From positions 4,030,001 through 4,094,000 of the forward strand of contig NZ_CP070499.1 of the NCBI RefSeq assembly GCF_016925615.1: DNA of 64,000 nt. The letters are read 5' to 3'. The stretch is from Natronosporangium hydrolyticum (lineage in GTDB: Bacteria > Actinomycetota > Actinomycetes > Mycobacteriales > Micromonosporaceae). Both the position numbers and the translations under genes were made by a program. Below, piece by piece: positions 8,710 to 17,173 of the stretch. The notes under the pieces were generated by a model. The model ran no database searches. It was given only the letters and a program-made list of their open reading frames with translations, and was not told the origin of the DNA. Position 1 is the first letter of the stretch; the number at the start of each line of letters is the position of its first letter.

Positions 8710-9299
8710 CTGCTTTCACTCTCCCCGTCTTCGTCGCCGTCCGGATCGGCCAGCTCGTCAGTCTGCTCCTCGATCGAACGCAATTCCACCTGCACCCGCC
8801 CCGGGCCCAGCTCGTCATAGCGCAGCTCACGCGGGCCGGTAGCCAACTCCAACACCACTGTCTCCGGGTTCGTCTCCAGCACCCGGCCGGTCAACCGTGC
8901 TCCCCCCGGCCCGGGCACGCTCACCAGCCGGCCCACGTTGCGCCGCCAGTGCCGGGGCTCGGTCAACGGCCGGTCCACGCCGGGCGACGTGACCTCCAGC
9001 ACATACTCGCCGGGGATCACCGACTCGCCGGCCTCCTCCGCGGCGTCCAGGGCGCTGGAGACGCTCCGCGAAACCTCGGCGATCGCGTCCAGCCCCACGC
9101 CGCCGTCCCGGTCCACCACGACCTGCACGCTGTGCCGCCGCCCGATCCGGGAGACCCCGACCCGTTCCAGGTCGAAACCCGCCGCCTCGACCACCGGCGC
9201 GATCAGCGCGGTCACCCGAGCCGGCAGCGCCCTGGGGCCGGTACGAGGAGGCGGCGCGGCCGCCCGCCCGGTCTGCTCGTCACCGCGTCCACGCGGCAT
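8706..9299 (-). CDS. rimP: Ribosome maturation factor RimP
   Basis: About 197 residues. RimP is needed for maturation of the 30S subunit. The alpha/beta N-terminal domain spans about 25-110 ([36 protein letters not shown]), followed by the [10 protein letters not shown] signature and a C-terminal SH3-like domain ([20 protein letters not shown]). A charged tail rich in Asp, Glu and Ser ends the protein. I prefer ATG at 9297-9299 because an AGGGGG site sits 8 nt upstream; the GTG three codons earlier lacks room for one. First gene of the rimP-nusA-ylxR-infB transcript. Confidence 0.95.
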   Translation of the reverse strand: MPRGRGDEQTGRAAAPPPRTGPRALPARVTALIAPVVEAAGFDLERVGVSRIGRRHSVQVVVDRDGGVGLDAIAEVSRSVSSALDAAEEAGESVIPGEYVLEVTSPGVDRPLTEPRHWRRNVGRLVSVPGPGGARLTGRVLETNPETVVLELATGPRELRYDELGPGRVQVELRSIEEQTDELADPDGDEDGESESR

Positions 9300-9537
9300 C
9301 GACTCCACCCCCTAGCCCTCGACATGACAGCGCACGCTCGCCCGCGCCGTAGCCCGAAATCACCGGCATGCGCCATTGCCGCCCGGCCCGGGCCATTCGG
9401 GCGGCTGCGCTGAGCGTAGCGCGGACCCGCCAGGGCCGTGGCCCCGCCGCACCGGTTTCGGTCGAGCCCCGCTCGCACGCTCCGGACCGGGCGGATGCGA
9501 CGACTCACCCCCGCCCTGCCGACCGCCACCGCTCCGG
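9300..9537. other. Divergent intergenic region, rimP and lipoprotein gene
   Basis: Must carry the promoter of the rimP-nusA-infB operon (minus). A TACGCT hexamer of the actinobacterial TANNNT class lies on the minus strand at 9413-9418, but no convincing -35 accompanies it. No clear signal was found for the plus-strand lipoprotein gene, and no hairpin or gene was seen. Confidence 0.3.
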
Positions 9538-10083
9538 ATGGTGTTCACTATTGCCGTGCAAGGTGGGTGGTCGCGACGAGCCATGCTCGGCGTCATGGGT
9601 GCGGCGGCGCTCGGCGCCACCGGGGCGGTGACCGGATGCTCCTGGTGGGATGAGCCGGAGCCACCGCCACCGGATCCATTGGAGCCATTTCTCGCCCAGA
9701 CCCGATCACTCGCCGCCCGGTACGACGACGCCATCGCCGTCCATCCCGAACTCGCCGAGCTGCTGAGCCCGATCCAGCAGGCCCACCGGGAGCACGAGGG
9801 GGCGCTGCTGACCCTGATCGGCCGGCCGGAGCTGGCCACCCCGCCGCCGGGCGCTACCCCGGAGCACCCCGGCGCCGCAGAAAGTGCGTCGCCTGGCAGC
9901 GAGTCGCCGGCCGCGGACCCGGCGCCGGCGGACCCGGACACGACCCGGGAGTTGCTGCGCGACGCCGAGGTCGACGGCCAGGCCGAAGCGGTCGCAGCCT
10001 GTCTGACCGGGACCCCGGAGCGAGCCGCGCTGCTGGGCTCAATCGCGGCGGCCCGGGCTACCCACGCGGCGGTGCTGGCATGA
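9538..10083 (+). CDS. Lipoprotein with Tat-like signal and possible ferritin-like helices
   Basis: 182 residues from ATG 9538 (alternative GTG at 9556, which gives a shorter N-region; neither has a clear ribosome binding site). The N-terminus has twin arginines (SRRAMLGVMGAAALGATG) and then VTGC, a lipobox, so the mature protein should be anchored outside the membrane through its Cys. After a Pro-rich stretch comes a helical region (FLAQTRSLAARYDDAIAVHP, SPIQQAHREHEGALLTLI), an Ala/Pro linker and a last helical pair ending ARATHAAVLA. The His and Glu spacing recalls half of a DUF4439 four-helix bundle. It overlaps the DUF4439 gene by 4 nt (ATGA), so the two proteins probably work together. 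Confidence 0.7.
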   Translation: MVFTIAVQGGWSRRAMLGVMGAAALGATGAVTGCSWWDEPEPPPPDPLEPFLAQTRSLAARYDDAIAVHPELAELLSPIQQAHREHEGALLTLIGRPELATPPPGATPEHPGAAESASPGSESPAADPAPADPDTTRELLRDAEVDGQAEAVAACLTGTPERAALLGSIAAARATHAAVLA

Positions 10084-10550
10084 CCGGGCTGGTTCCCTGG
10101 GCCGGGCAGGTTTTCCGGGAGGGGGAGAGCGACGGCGGCGGGCTGGCCGACGCGCTCGTCGCTGAGCACGCGGCAGTCTTCGCGTACGGGCCGGTCGGCG
10201 CCTGGTTGGCCGAGGATGACGCCGAGACTGCCCGGGACGCGGAGGAGGCCCACCGGGCCCGTCGCGACCTGCTGCTGCTCACGTTGGCTGAACGTGACGT
10301 GCCGGCGCCGACCCCCGAGCCCGGTTACGAACTGCCGTTCCCGGTCACCGATGAAGATTCCGCCCGAGAGCTGGCGTTGCTGGTCGAGGAGCGGGTCGCG
10401 GGTGTGTGGCGGGCGGCGCTGCCGCAGCTCGCCCCCGCCGATCGGGAACTCGCGGTCACCGCGCTGATCGATGCGGCGGTGCGGGCGACCGGGTGGCGCC
10501 AGAGCGCCGGGGTGACCCCGGCGGTGGTCCCGTTCCCCGGCGCCCCATAG
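10080..10550 (+). CDS. DUF4439 ferritin-like protein
   Basis: 156 residues. Family-typical pattern: ADALVAEHAAVFAYGPVGAW (about 22-41), then EAHRARRDLLLLTL (about 60-73) and later the paired helices LALLVEERVAGVWRAAL and AVTALIDAAVRATGWRQ. The family is a four-helix ferritin-like domain with Glu/His residues that could bind metal, but no catalytic role is proven. No signal peptide, so it is presumably cytoplasmic although encoded with a lipoprotein. The start overlaps the upstream stop, showing translational coupling. This pair next to rimP recurs in Micromonosporaceae as far as I recall. Confidence 0.8.
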   Translation: MTGLVPWAGQVFREGESDGGGLADALVAEHAAVFAYGPVGAWLAEDDAETARDAEEAHRARRDLLLLTLAERDVPAPTPEPGYELPFPVTDEDSARELALLVEERVAGVWRAALPQLAPADRELAVTALIDAAVRATGWRQSAGVTPAVVPFPGAP

Positions 10551-10562
10551 CAGCTAGGCCCC

Positions 10563-10604
10563 TTGTCGAGCCGCCTCGGCGAGATACATACTGAGTAGTT
10601 ATGT
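10563..10604 (+). promoter_or_regulatory. PadR promoter with operator over the start codon
   Basis: TTGTCG (10563-10568), 18 bp, then CATACT (10587-10592) places transcription start at or next to the ATG at 10601, with no Shine-Dalgarno sequence, so the transcript looks leaderless. The inverted repeat ACATA (10586-10590) and TATGT (10600-10604), with a 9-bp spacer containing ACT/AGT half-arms, resembles PadR-family operators (ACAT and ATGT arms). It covers the -10 and the start codon, which fits direct autorepression of the PadR-ABC operon. Confidence 0.5.
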
Positions 10605-11236
10605 CGATCAGACACGGCCTGCTGGCATTGCTCGAACCCGGCCCCCGGTACGGCTACCAGCTCCGAGCCGCCTTCGAGCACTCCACCGGCGCCACCTGGC
10701 CACTGAATATCGGCCAGGTCTACACCACGCTGGCCCGGCTGGAGCGCGACGGCCTGGTGCAGCCCCTGCCGGAAGAGGAGGGCGGGCAACGGCCGTACGA
10801 GCTGACCGACGCCGGCCGGGCCGAGGTGAGTCGCTGGTTCAACACCCCGGTCGCCCGCACCGACCGGCCGCGCGATGAGCTGGCGATCAAGCTGGCGCTG
10901 GCGCTAACGACCCCCGGCGTCGACGTTCGCGCTGTGGTCCAGAGCCAGCGCACCGCCACCGTCCGGACCCTCCAGGAGTACACCCGCCTGAAGACCCGGT
11001 CCCCCGAGCCGCTCGACCTGTCCTGGCGACTCGTGCTCGACTCGATGATCTTCCAAGCAGAGGCCGAGGTCCGGTGGCTCGACCACTGCGAGGCCAGCTT
11101 GGTCCGGCACCGGCCGCCGACCGGCGCCCCCGCCGAGCCTCCACCCGCAACCCCCACGCCCGCAACCCCCACCGCCACGCAGGCAACCCCAGCCGGCGCC
11201 CCGGCCGGCCAGCCGCCACGGGCGACTCCCCAATGA
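10601..11236 (+). CDS. PadR-family transcriptional regulator
   Basis: 211 residues. The winged-helix domain occupies 1-85: ALLEPGPRYGYQLRAAFEH, then WPLNIGQVYTTLARLERDGL, then RPYELTDAGRAEVSRWF, the standard PadR wing. A C-terminal helical dimerisation region follows (90-170) and a Pro/Ala/Thr-rich tail closes the protein. PadR repressors usually sit beside the exporter they control. Here the gene overlaps an ABC transporter ATPase (ATGA), which in turn overlaps its permease, so the three form one operon. The palindrome at 10586-10604 is the likely binding site. The ligand is unknown. Confidence 0.92.
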   Translation: MSIRHGLLALLEPGPRYGYQLRAAFEHSTGATWPLNIGQVYTTLARLERDGLVQPLPEEEGGQRPYELTDAGRAEVSRWFNTPVARTDRPRDELAIKLALALTTPGVDVRAVVQSQRTATVRTLQEYTRLKTRSPEPLDLSWRLVLDSMIFQAEAEVRWLDHCEASLVRHRPPTGAPAEPPPATPTPATPTATQATPAGAPAGQPPRATPQ

Positions 11237-11955
11237 CCGGCCCACTGCTGGCGCTGCGTGAGGTCACCCGCATCCACGGCGGCGGCGAGACCTCGGTGCC
11301 GGCCCTGCGCGACGTCTCGCTCACGGTGGAGCCTGGCGAACTGGTCGCGGTGATGGGCCCATCCGGCTCCGGTAAGTCCACACTGCTCAACATCGCCGGT
11401 GGCCTGGACACCCCCACCACCGGCACGGTCTCGATCGCCGGCACCGTCCTGAACCAGCTCAACCGGACCGCGTTGGCGAAGCTCCGCCGCCGCTGGGTCG
11501 GCTACGTCTTCCAGGAGCTGAACCTGCTGCCGAGCCTGACCGCGGTAGAGAACGTCGGGCTGCCGCTGGAGCTGGATGGGCACGGGGTACGGCGGGCCCG
11601 GCGGGCAGCCCAGGCGGCGCTCGCCGACGTGGAGCTGGCCGACGTCGCGCTCCGCTTTCCGGACGAGCTCTCCGGCGGTCAGCAACAGCGGGTGGCGATC
11701 GCCCGGGCGCTGATCGGCCAGCGGCGGCTGGTGCTCGCCGACGAACCGACCGGCGCCCTGGACAGCGTGACCGGTGAGACGGTGCTACGGCTCCTGCGGA
11801 ACCGGGTCGACGCCGGCGCGGCGGGGATTCTGGTCACCCACGAAGCGCGCCACGCCGCCTGGGCCGACCGGGTGATCTTCCTTCGCGACGGCCGGATCGT
11901 CGACGCTTCGGCCCCGCTGCTGGAGCCGGAGGACCTGCTGGAGCCGACCCGGTGA
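11233..11955 (+). CDS. ABC transporter ATP-binding protein (MacB/LolD type)
   Basis: 240 residues. All nucleotide-binding motifs are present: Walker A GPSGSGKST (about 43-51), Q-loop in YVFQELNLLPSL, signature LSGGQQQRVAIARAL, Walker B LVLADEPTG, and the switch His in ILVTHEARHAAWADR. This is the subfamily that partners FtsX/MacB permeases and powers efflux of peptides or drugs or lipoprotein handling without moving substrate through a channel. Start codon overlaps the padR stop. It is followed by a permease gene with a 4-nt overlap. Confidence 0.95.
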   Translation: MTGPLLALREVTRIHGGGETSVPALRDVSLTVEPGELVAVMGPSGSGKSTLLNIAGGLDTPTTGTVSIAGTVLNQLNRTALAKLRRRWVGYVFQELNLLPSLTAVENVGLPLELDGHGVRRARRAAQAALADVELADVALRFPDELSGGQQQRVAIARALIGQRRLVLADEPTGALDSVTGETVLRLLRNRVDAGAAGILVTHEARHAAWADRVIFLRDGRIVDASAPLLEPEDLLEPTR

Positions 11956-14714
11956 AGCTGGCGAGCTGGTCGAGCTGGCTCACCGCGATCCGGATCGCCC
12001 GCCGGGAGATCCGCCGGGCCAAGGGTCGCTCCGCGTTGGTGGTGGCGCTCATCGGCCTGCCGGTGGCGGCGATCGCCTTCGCCGCGGTCAGCTACGACAG
12101 CTTCCAACTCACCCCCGAGCAGACGGTCGAGAGCCAGCTCGGCGCCGCCGACGCCTCGCTGCGATGGCAGTTCACCGGGCCGGTCACTCAGGATCTGGGG
12201 GGCGGATACCTCTCCGGCGACCAGCCGCGCACGGCTCCGCCCACCGTGGCGCAGGTCGAGGCGCTGCTACCGGCCGGGAGCCGGGCCACGCCGATGACCT
12301 CGGGCTACCTTGAGTGGCTAGCCCCGGACGGGGTCAAGACGATCGGTACCCGCCAGGTCGACCTGACCGACCCGATGCTGGCCGGGCTCGCCGAGCTGCG
12401 GGCGGGCCGGGCCCCGGCCACCGACCACGAGGTGGCGTTGAACGCCGCCGCGATGCGGCTGCTCGAAGCGGAGATCGGCGACGAGGTCACCGCCGTCGAC
12501 CGGAGGTACACCTTCACCGTGGTCGGGGAGGTCGAGTATCCGCGTTATCTGCGCCCGGTCGTGGTCATCCCGCCCGAGGTGCACCCCGGGTTGTCCTGGC
12601 ACGCGGACCTGAGCTGGCTCGTCGATACTCCGGCGCCGATCGACTGGGCACAGGTGAGGGCGCTGAACCGCCATGGGGTGGTAGTCACCTCCCGGGCGGT
12701 GCTGCTGGACCCGCCCGCGGCCGCAGACCTGCCACCGGCGGTGGCGGAGCGCCAGGCGAACGCCGCACAGCAACCGATCGCCACCGGGTCGCTCGTCGTT
12801 GCGCTGGCGGTGCTGCAGGTGATGCTGCTCGCCGGGCCAGCGTTCGCGGTCGGCGCCCGACGCCGGCAACGCGAGCTGGCGCTGGTCGCGGTCGCCGGTG
12901 GCGCCCCCGCCCACCAGCGCCGGATCGTGCTCGCCGATGGCCTGGTCCTGGGCACGCTCGGCGCCGTCGCCGGCCTCGTCCTCGGCACCGGGCTGGCCCT
13001 GGCCGCTCGACCGCTGCTGGCGCAGTACCTCTGGCACAGCCACCCCGGCGGGGTCCGCTTCTTCCCACCCGTGCTGTTGGCCGCGGCCGGCCTGGCGGTG
13101 GTGGTCGGGGTCGCCGCCGCGGCGACCCCGGCGGTCATCGCCGGCCGGCAGTCGGTGGTGCGGTCGCTGGCGGGCCACCGGGGCGCCGGTCAGATCCGCC
13201 GGCGCTGGCTGATGCTGGGGCTGCTGCTGGTGACCCTGGGCGTCGCGGTCACCAGCGTCGGAGCCTGGCTGGCCACCACCGTGCTGCTCCTCACCGGGGT
13301 GCTGATCGCGGAGCTGGGCCTGGTGCTCTGCACCCCGGCGGTGGTCGGGCTGATCGCCCGGCTGGGCCGGTGGGCGCCGGTCACGCTTCGGATGACGCTG
13401 CGCGACACGGCGCGCAACCGGGCCGCGGCCGCCCCTGCGATCAGCGCGGTGATGGCCGCCGTCGCAGCCTGCGTGGCGCTGGGCAGCTTCGCGATAAGCC
13501 AGCAGGAGCGGGACGCCGTCGGCTACCTCCCAGCGGTCCCGGACGGCAGCGCAGTCGTCTCGTACGAGCTGTGGACGTACTCCCCCTACGACCCGCCGGC
13601 CCGGCAGCTGCTCCCCCGCGAGCAACATCCGGAGGTAGCGGCCGTACTCGCCGCCGAACTCCCCTCGGCCGACCTCTACCAGCTCACCGCGCCCGACTGC
13701 CCCAGCGGCGTCGAGGCCGACCGCTGCCAGGTGCAGATCCCGGTCCCGCCCGGCCAGGAGTGCCCGTACTGGGATCACCCCCGCGAGCTGACCCGGTCGC
13801 AGCAGCAGGAAGCGGTAGCAGACCCACGATGCCGCGGCGGCGACGGTTTCATGCGAATGTCCATCGCCGACACCGTGGTCGACGACGGGACGCTGCTGCC
13901 GGTGCTCACCCAGGCCGACCCCGCCGAGATCGCCCCCGCCCGGGCGACGCTGCGCGCGGGCGGAGTGGTCGTCACCGACCCCCGGCTGGTGGTCGACGGC
14001 GAGGTCACGGTCGACGTCACCGCGGTGCGGCTGGATCGCTACGGTTCAAACCCGATCACCGACGAAACCGACCTACCCACCACAGTCACGCTGCCCGGTT
14101 ACGCGATCACCACCGCGATCGGGCAAGGGACGACCTTCCTCTCCCCCGCTGCGCTGCGCGCCACTGAGCTCGACCCTGCCGTAGTCGGGGTAGTGGCCCA
14201 CACCCAGACCGCGCCGACCAACGCCGAGGAGGAGGCAGCGCGGGCCGCCCTCCGGCAGATCCACCGCGACCTGTCGCTCTATGTCGAGCGGGACCTGACC
14301 CGCACCGGCGCCAGCCCGGAGGTGCTGGTCCTGGCGGCGACCGCCGCGGTGGTGGCGCTCGGCGCGGCGGCGATCGCCACCGGACTCGCCGCCGCGGACC
14401 GCCGGAACGATCTGCTGACGCTCGCGGCGCTCGGGGCCAGCCCCGGCGTACGGCGGCTGCTCTCGCTCACCCACGCCGGGGTCATAGCCGGACTCGGCAC
14501 GGTGATCGGAGCGCTCGCCGGCCTCGGCGCCGCAGTCGCCGTCATCACCGCGCTCAACCAGCGCGACCACACGATCTGGCCGGTGGTCCACCCGTACCCG
14601 CTGACGGTGCCCTGGGCGGAGCTGGCGCTGCTGCTGGCGGTGCCGCTGGTGGCGATGCTCGGCGCCGGCCTGCTCACCCGCTCCGGCCTGCCGCTGGAGC
14701 GCCGCCGAACCTGA
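11952..14714 (+). CDS. FtsX-like ABC transporter permease
   Basis: 920 residues, GTG start overlapping the ATPase stop. A first transmembrane helix (about 28-48) is followed by a large extracytoplasmic domain, then three helices of an FtsX domain (about 275-400), a further hydrophobic stretch (about 420-460), a second large external domain with a Cys-containing segment near 575-625, and a C-terminal FtsX domain (about 790-915). This is the fused two-FtsX layout found in actinobacterial single-permease exporters. The substrate is not evident; regulation by PadR suggests a toxic or stress-related compound. It converges on the ATPase gene at 14729 with only 14 bp between stops. Confidence 0.92.
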   Translation: MKLASWSSWLTAIRIARREIRRAKGRSALVVALIGLPVAAIAFAAVSYDSFQLTPEQTVESQLGAADASLRWQFTGPVTQDLGGGYLSGDQPRTAPPTVAQVEALLPAGSRATPMTSGYLEWLAPDGVKTIGTRQVDLTDPMLAGLAELRAGRAPATDHEVALNAAAMRLLEAEIGDEVTAVDRRYTFTVVGEVEYPRYLRPVVVIPPEVHPGLSWHADLSWLVDTPAPIDWAQVRALNRHGVVVTSRAVLLDPPAAADLPPAVAERQANAAQQPIATGSLVVALAVLQVMLLAGPAFAVGARRRQRELALVAVAGGAPAHQRRIVLADGLVLGTLGAVAGLVLGTGLALAARPLLAQYLWHSHPGGVRFFPPVLLAAAGLAVVVGVAAAATPAVIAGRQSVVRSLAGHRGAGQIRRRWLMLGLLLVTLGVAVTSVGAWLATTVLLLTGVLIAELGLVLCTPAVVGLIARLGRWAPVTLRMTLRDTARNRAAAAPAISAVMAAVAACVALGSFAISQQERDAVGYLPAVPDGSAVVSYELWTYSPYDPPARQLLPREQHPEVAAVLAAELPSADLYQLTAPDCPSGVEADRCQVQIPVPPGQECPYWDHPRELTRSQQQEAVADPRCRGGDGFMRMSIADTVVDDGTLLPVLTQADPAEIAPARATLRAGGVVVTDPRLVVDGEVTVDVTAVRLDRYGSNPITDETDLPTTVTLPGYAITTAIGQGTTFLSPAALRATELDPAVVGVVAHTQTAPTNAEEEAARAALRQIHRDLSLYVERDLTRTGASPEVLVLAATAAVVALGAAAIATGLAAADRRNDLLTLAALGASPGVRRLLSLTHAGVIAGLGTVIGALAGLGAAVAVITALNQRDHTIWPVVHPYPLTVPWAELALLLAVPLVAMLGAGLLTRSGLPLERRRT

Positions 14715-14728
14715 ATCCCGCGGGCCGG

Positions 14729-16189
14729 TCAGAAAAGGTCGGCGAGCCCGCGCAGCACGATCTCGCCTCCCCCGCCCCCGGCTGCCCGAACCACATCGTC
14801 GTCGAACCCGCCTGCCCCGTAGCACACTAGCCGCGCCCCTACCGCGTCATAGCCTTTAGCGACGAGCAGCGCCCGAGCCCGCCGCAGCCGCTCGACATGC
14901 CGGGTGGTCACCCGCTCGCCCCACTTCGCCTCGCCGATGGCGAGGATCCGGCGTGCACCTGCCTGGTCGGGGAGTCCAAAGACCACCACATCGAGTTCGA
15001 TCTGGGTCCGGTGCGCAGGATCAGCCACGGTCCCCGACATCACCTCCCCGGAGAGCCCGCCGAACAGGTCGTCCGGGGCATCGAGCGCGTGCTCGCGACA
15101 GAGCGCCTCGAAATGCGGACCGACCACCTGTGCCTGGAATCGTGGTTTCGCCTCGGCCCAGGCGCGGCGTGCCTGCCGGCGCTCCAACCGGGTCCAGGCC
15201 GGCCGCATCACCGCTTCATAGAAAGTAATCAATGGTTCGACGATTCGGTACCGACCCCGTCCGCTGCGGAAGGCGTCTGGTTCTCGAGTGATGAGCTGAC
15301 AATCTTCCAGCACTGTGAGCGGATGCGCAATGTCGGTGGAGCGACGCCCGATATAGTTCGCGATTCCACCTCGACTGCTGTTGCCGACTGCGATCGCACC
15401 GAGCACCGCATGGTAGAGCGCGGTGTCTCGGATCTCGCTCTCTTCCGCCAGCAGGTACCTCGCCTCCCGAAACAGCGGGCTTTCCGGGCTGAGCACCGTC
15501 CGCAGTACCCATTCGTCAAAATCGTCGATCCCAGCCGGCGCATCGCCGGCGGTAAATTCCCGCCGATACGCTGGGGTTCCACCGACCACGGCATTGACCA
15601 GCACCGCCAGCCGCGGATCGACGATCCCCCAGAAGGCGGCCGCATCGCGGTAACCGAGCGGCGGCACGATCAGCTCCATGCTGGCCCGACCGCGCAACGG
15701 CGCAGTGCCCGAGAGCAGGTCGCCCATCACCGCCATCGCGGAGCCGCAGAGGATCAGTCGGGTCATACCCTGCCGACGTACCGACCCGCCAGGGTCGAGC
15801 AACCGCTGAAGCAGCGACGGAAGGCTCGGGCTCGCTCGGATCAGATACGGGAACTCGTCTATGATCACCAGTCGGTCGCCTGCGGTGGCGAGTAGCGCGG
15901 AGAGCGCGTCCTCCCAGGTAGGAAGCTGGTACGCCGCCGCGGCCCCGGCATACCTGCCCAGCGCCTCCCCGAACTGCCGCAACGAATCTGCCTCGGTGGC
16001 CTCGCTCGCGGCGAAGTAGAGAGCCTCCACGCTGTCGGCCAGCGAAGTCAGGAGGTACGTCTTCCCCTGCCGTCGACGGCCGCTGACCACCCCCAGCCGC
16101 ACATCCGGGCTCTGGTGCGCGGCGAACGCAGCGAGCGAGGCCCACTCCGCGTCACGGTCGAAGATGTGGGCAGGCTTGATCAGCGCCAC
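14729..16189 (-). CDS. STAND-like ATPase with C-terminal DUF234-like nuclease-fold domain (paralogue 1)
   Basis: 486 residues; GTG start with AGGAGG 4-5 nt upstream. The ATPase domain has Walker A GRRRQGKT (37-44), Walker B LVIIDEF (107-113) and the sensor-like LILCGSA. A winged-helix stretch follows (near NYIGRRSTDIAHPLTVLEDC). The C-terminal domain carries D400 and the pair E420-x-K422 (in GEAKWG), the layout of a PD-(D/E)xK-like core as in DUF234. This architecture (COG1672-like) is expanded in archaea and some actinobacteria; it belongs to STAND-type ATPases and is suspected to act in conflict or stress systems, but its function is unknown. A homologue sits at 56225-57670. An AT-rich promoter with inverted repeats lies just upstream. 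Confidence 0.85.
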   Translation of the reverse strand: MALIKPAHIFDRDAEWASLAAFAAHQSPDVRLGVVSGRRRQGKTYLLTSLADSVEALYFAASEATEADSLRQFGEALGRYAGAAAAYQLPTWEDALSALLATAGDRLVIIDEFPYLIRASPSLPSLLQRLLDPGGSVRRQGMTRLILCGSAMAVMGDLLSGTAPLRGRASMELIVPPLGYRDAAAFWGIVDPRLAVLVNAVVGGTPAYRREFTAGDAPAGIDDFDEWVLRTVLSPESPLFREARYLLAEESEIRDTALYHAVLGAIAVGNSSRGGIANYIGRRSTDIAHPLTVLEDCQLITREPDAFRSGRGRYRIVEPLITFYEAVMRPAWTRLERRQARRAWAEAKPRFQAQVVGPHFEALCREHALDAPDDLFGGLSGEVMSGTVADPAHRTQIELDVVVFGLPDQAGARRILAIGEAKWGERVTTRHVERLRRARALLVAKGYDAVGARLVCYGAGGFDDDVVRAAGGGGGEIVLRGLADLF

Positions 16190-16215
16190 CGTACCTCCTG
16201 GAGACCGGACTACTG

Positions 16216-16250
16216 AGAAGTAAGCTTATTATAACTATACTTCTAAGAAG
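16216..16250 (-). promoter_or_regulatory. AT-rich promoter flanked by inverted repeats
   Basis: On the minus strand a perfect TATAAT -10 (plus 16228-16233) is flanked by an inverted repeat AGAAGTA (16216-16222) and TACTTCT (16238-16244). An 11-bp palindrome CTTCTAAGAAG (16240-16250) overlaps its outer arm and lies between the -10 and the expected -35. No good -35 is seen. The arrangement around the -10 looks like an operator for tight or self control of the ATPase gene starting at 16189. Base composition is strikingly AT-rich against its surroundings. Confidence 0.6.
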
Positions 16251-16257
16251 CGTACTC

Positions 16258-17121
16258 CTACGGCAGCGTGAGGATCTCGTAGCCGTCGTCGGTCACCAGC
16301 ACGGTGTGCTCGAACTGGGCGGTCCAGCGCCGGTCCTTGGTCACCGCGGTCCAGCCGTCGGGCCACATGTCGTGCTCATGGGTCCCCAACGTGATCATCG
16401 GCTCCACGGTGAAGGTCATCCCCGGCTCGATCACCACCGCCAACTCCGGGTGGTCGTAGTGAGGCACATAGAGCCCGCTGTGGAACGCCTCCCCGATGCC
16501 GTGGCCGGTGAAGTCCCGCACCACGCCGTAGCCGAACCGCCGCGCGTACGCCTGGATGACCCGGCCGATCACGTTGAGCTGCCGGCCCGGGGCGATCGCC
16601 TTGATCCCCCGCAGCATCGCCGTCCGGGTGCGCTCCACCAGCAGCCGCGCCTCCTCATCGACGTCGCCGACCAGGAAGGTGGCGTCGGTGTCACCGTGCA
16701 CCCCGTCGAGGAAGGCGGTCACATCGACGTTGATGATGTCGCCGTCCTGCAGCACCGTAGAGTCCGGGATGCCGTGACAGATCACCTCGTTGAGTGAGGT
16801 GCAGACCGACTTCGGAAAGCCCTTGTAGCCCAGCGGCGACGGGTAGGCGCCGTGGTCGCAGAGGAACTCATGCACCACCGCGTCGATCTCGTCAGTGGTC
16901 ACCCCCACCTTGCACTGCTCACCGGCGAGCTGCAGCGCCTGCGCCGCGAGCCGCCCGACTACCCGCATCTTCTCGATCGTCTCCGGGGTCTGCACATGCG
17001 GACCGGTGAACGGCTTGGGCCCCGGTCTGCCGACATACTCCGGGCGGGGAATCTGCGACGGGACCTTCCGCGTCGGGGAGATCTCACCGGGCTTGATCGG
17101 GGCACGCAGACTGACGCTCAT
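16258..17121 (-). CDS. map: Methionine aminopeptidase type I
   Basis: 287 residues starting at ATG 17119-17121 ([16 protein letters not shown], the conserved actinobacterial start; upstream in-frame sequence is not part of the family). Removes the initiator Met from new proteins. Dinuclear metal ligands are visible in [18 protein letters not shown] (two Asp), GHGIGEAFH (His), [11 protein letters not shown] (Glu) and FEHTVLV (Glu). The N-terminal extension of about 40 residues is the form typical of the second, longer actinobacterial MetAP, with the PxxP-rich lead before the catalytic fold. It lies 52 bp after ispG, so co-transcription is likely. Confidence 0.95.
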   Translation of the reverse strand: MSVSLRAPIKPGEISPTRKVPSQIPRPEYVGRPGPKPFTGPHVQTPETIEKMRVVGRLAAQALQLAGEQCKVGVTTDEIDAVVHEFLCDHGAYPSPLGYKGFPKSVCTSLNEVICHGIPDSTVLQDGDIINVDVTAFLDGVHGDTDATFLVGDVDEEARLLVERTRTAMLRGIKAIAPGRQLNVIGRVIQAYARRFGYGVVRDFTGHGIGEAFHSGLYVPHYDHPELAVVIEPGMTFTVEPMITLGTHEHDMWPDGWTAVTKDRRWTAQFEHTVLVTDDGYEILTLP

Positions 17122-17173
17122 ACGCCCAGGGTAACCATGACGTCCCCGGCACACTCAGGAGAGCGCCCGAACG

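Noticed and set aside
10300-10330. Plus-strand DUF4439 gene considered a pseudogene because of short length
   Set aside because: 156 residues with all four helices is within the family range and the frame is intact.
12318-13778. 486-codon minus-strand frame opposite the FtsX permease
   Set aside because: The plus frame has clear transmembrane and FtsX patterns; the antisense product is low-complexity Arg/Gly/Asp.
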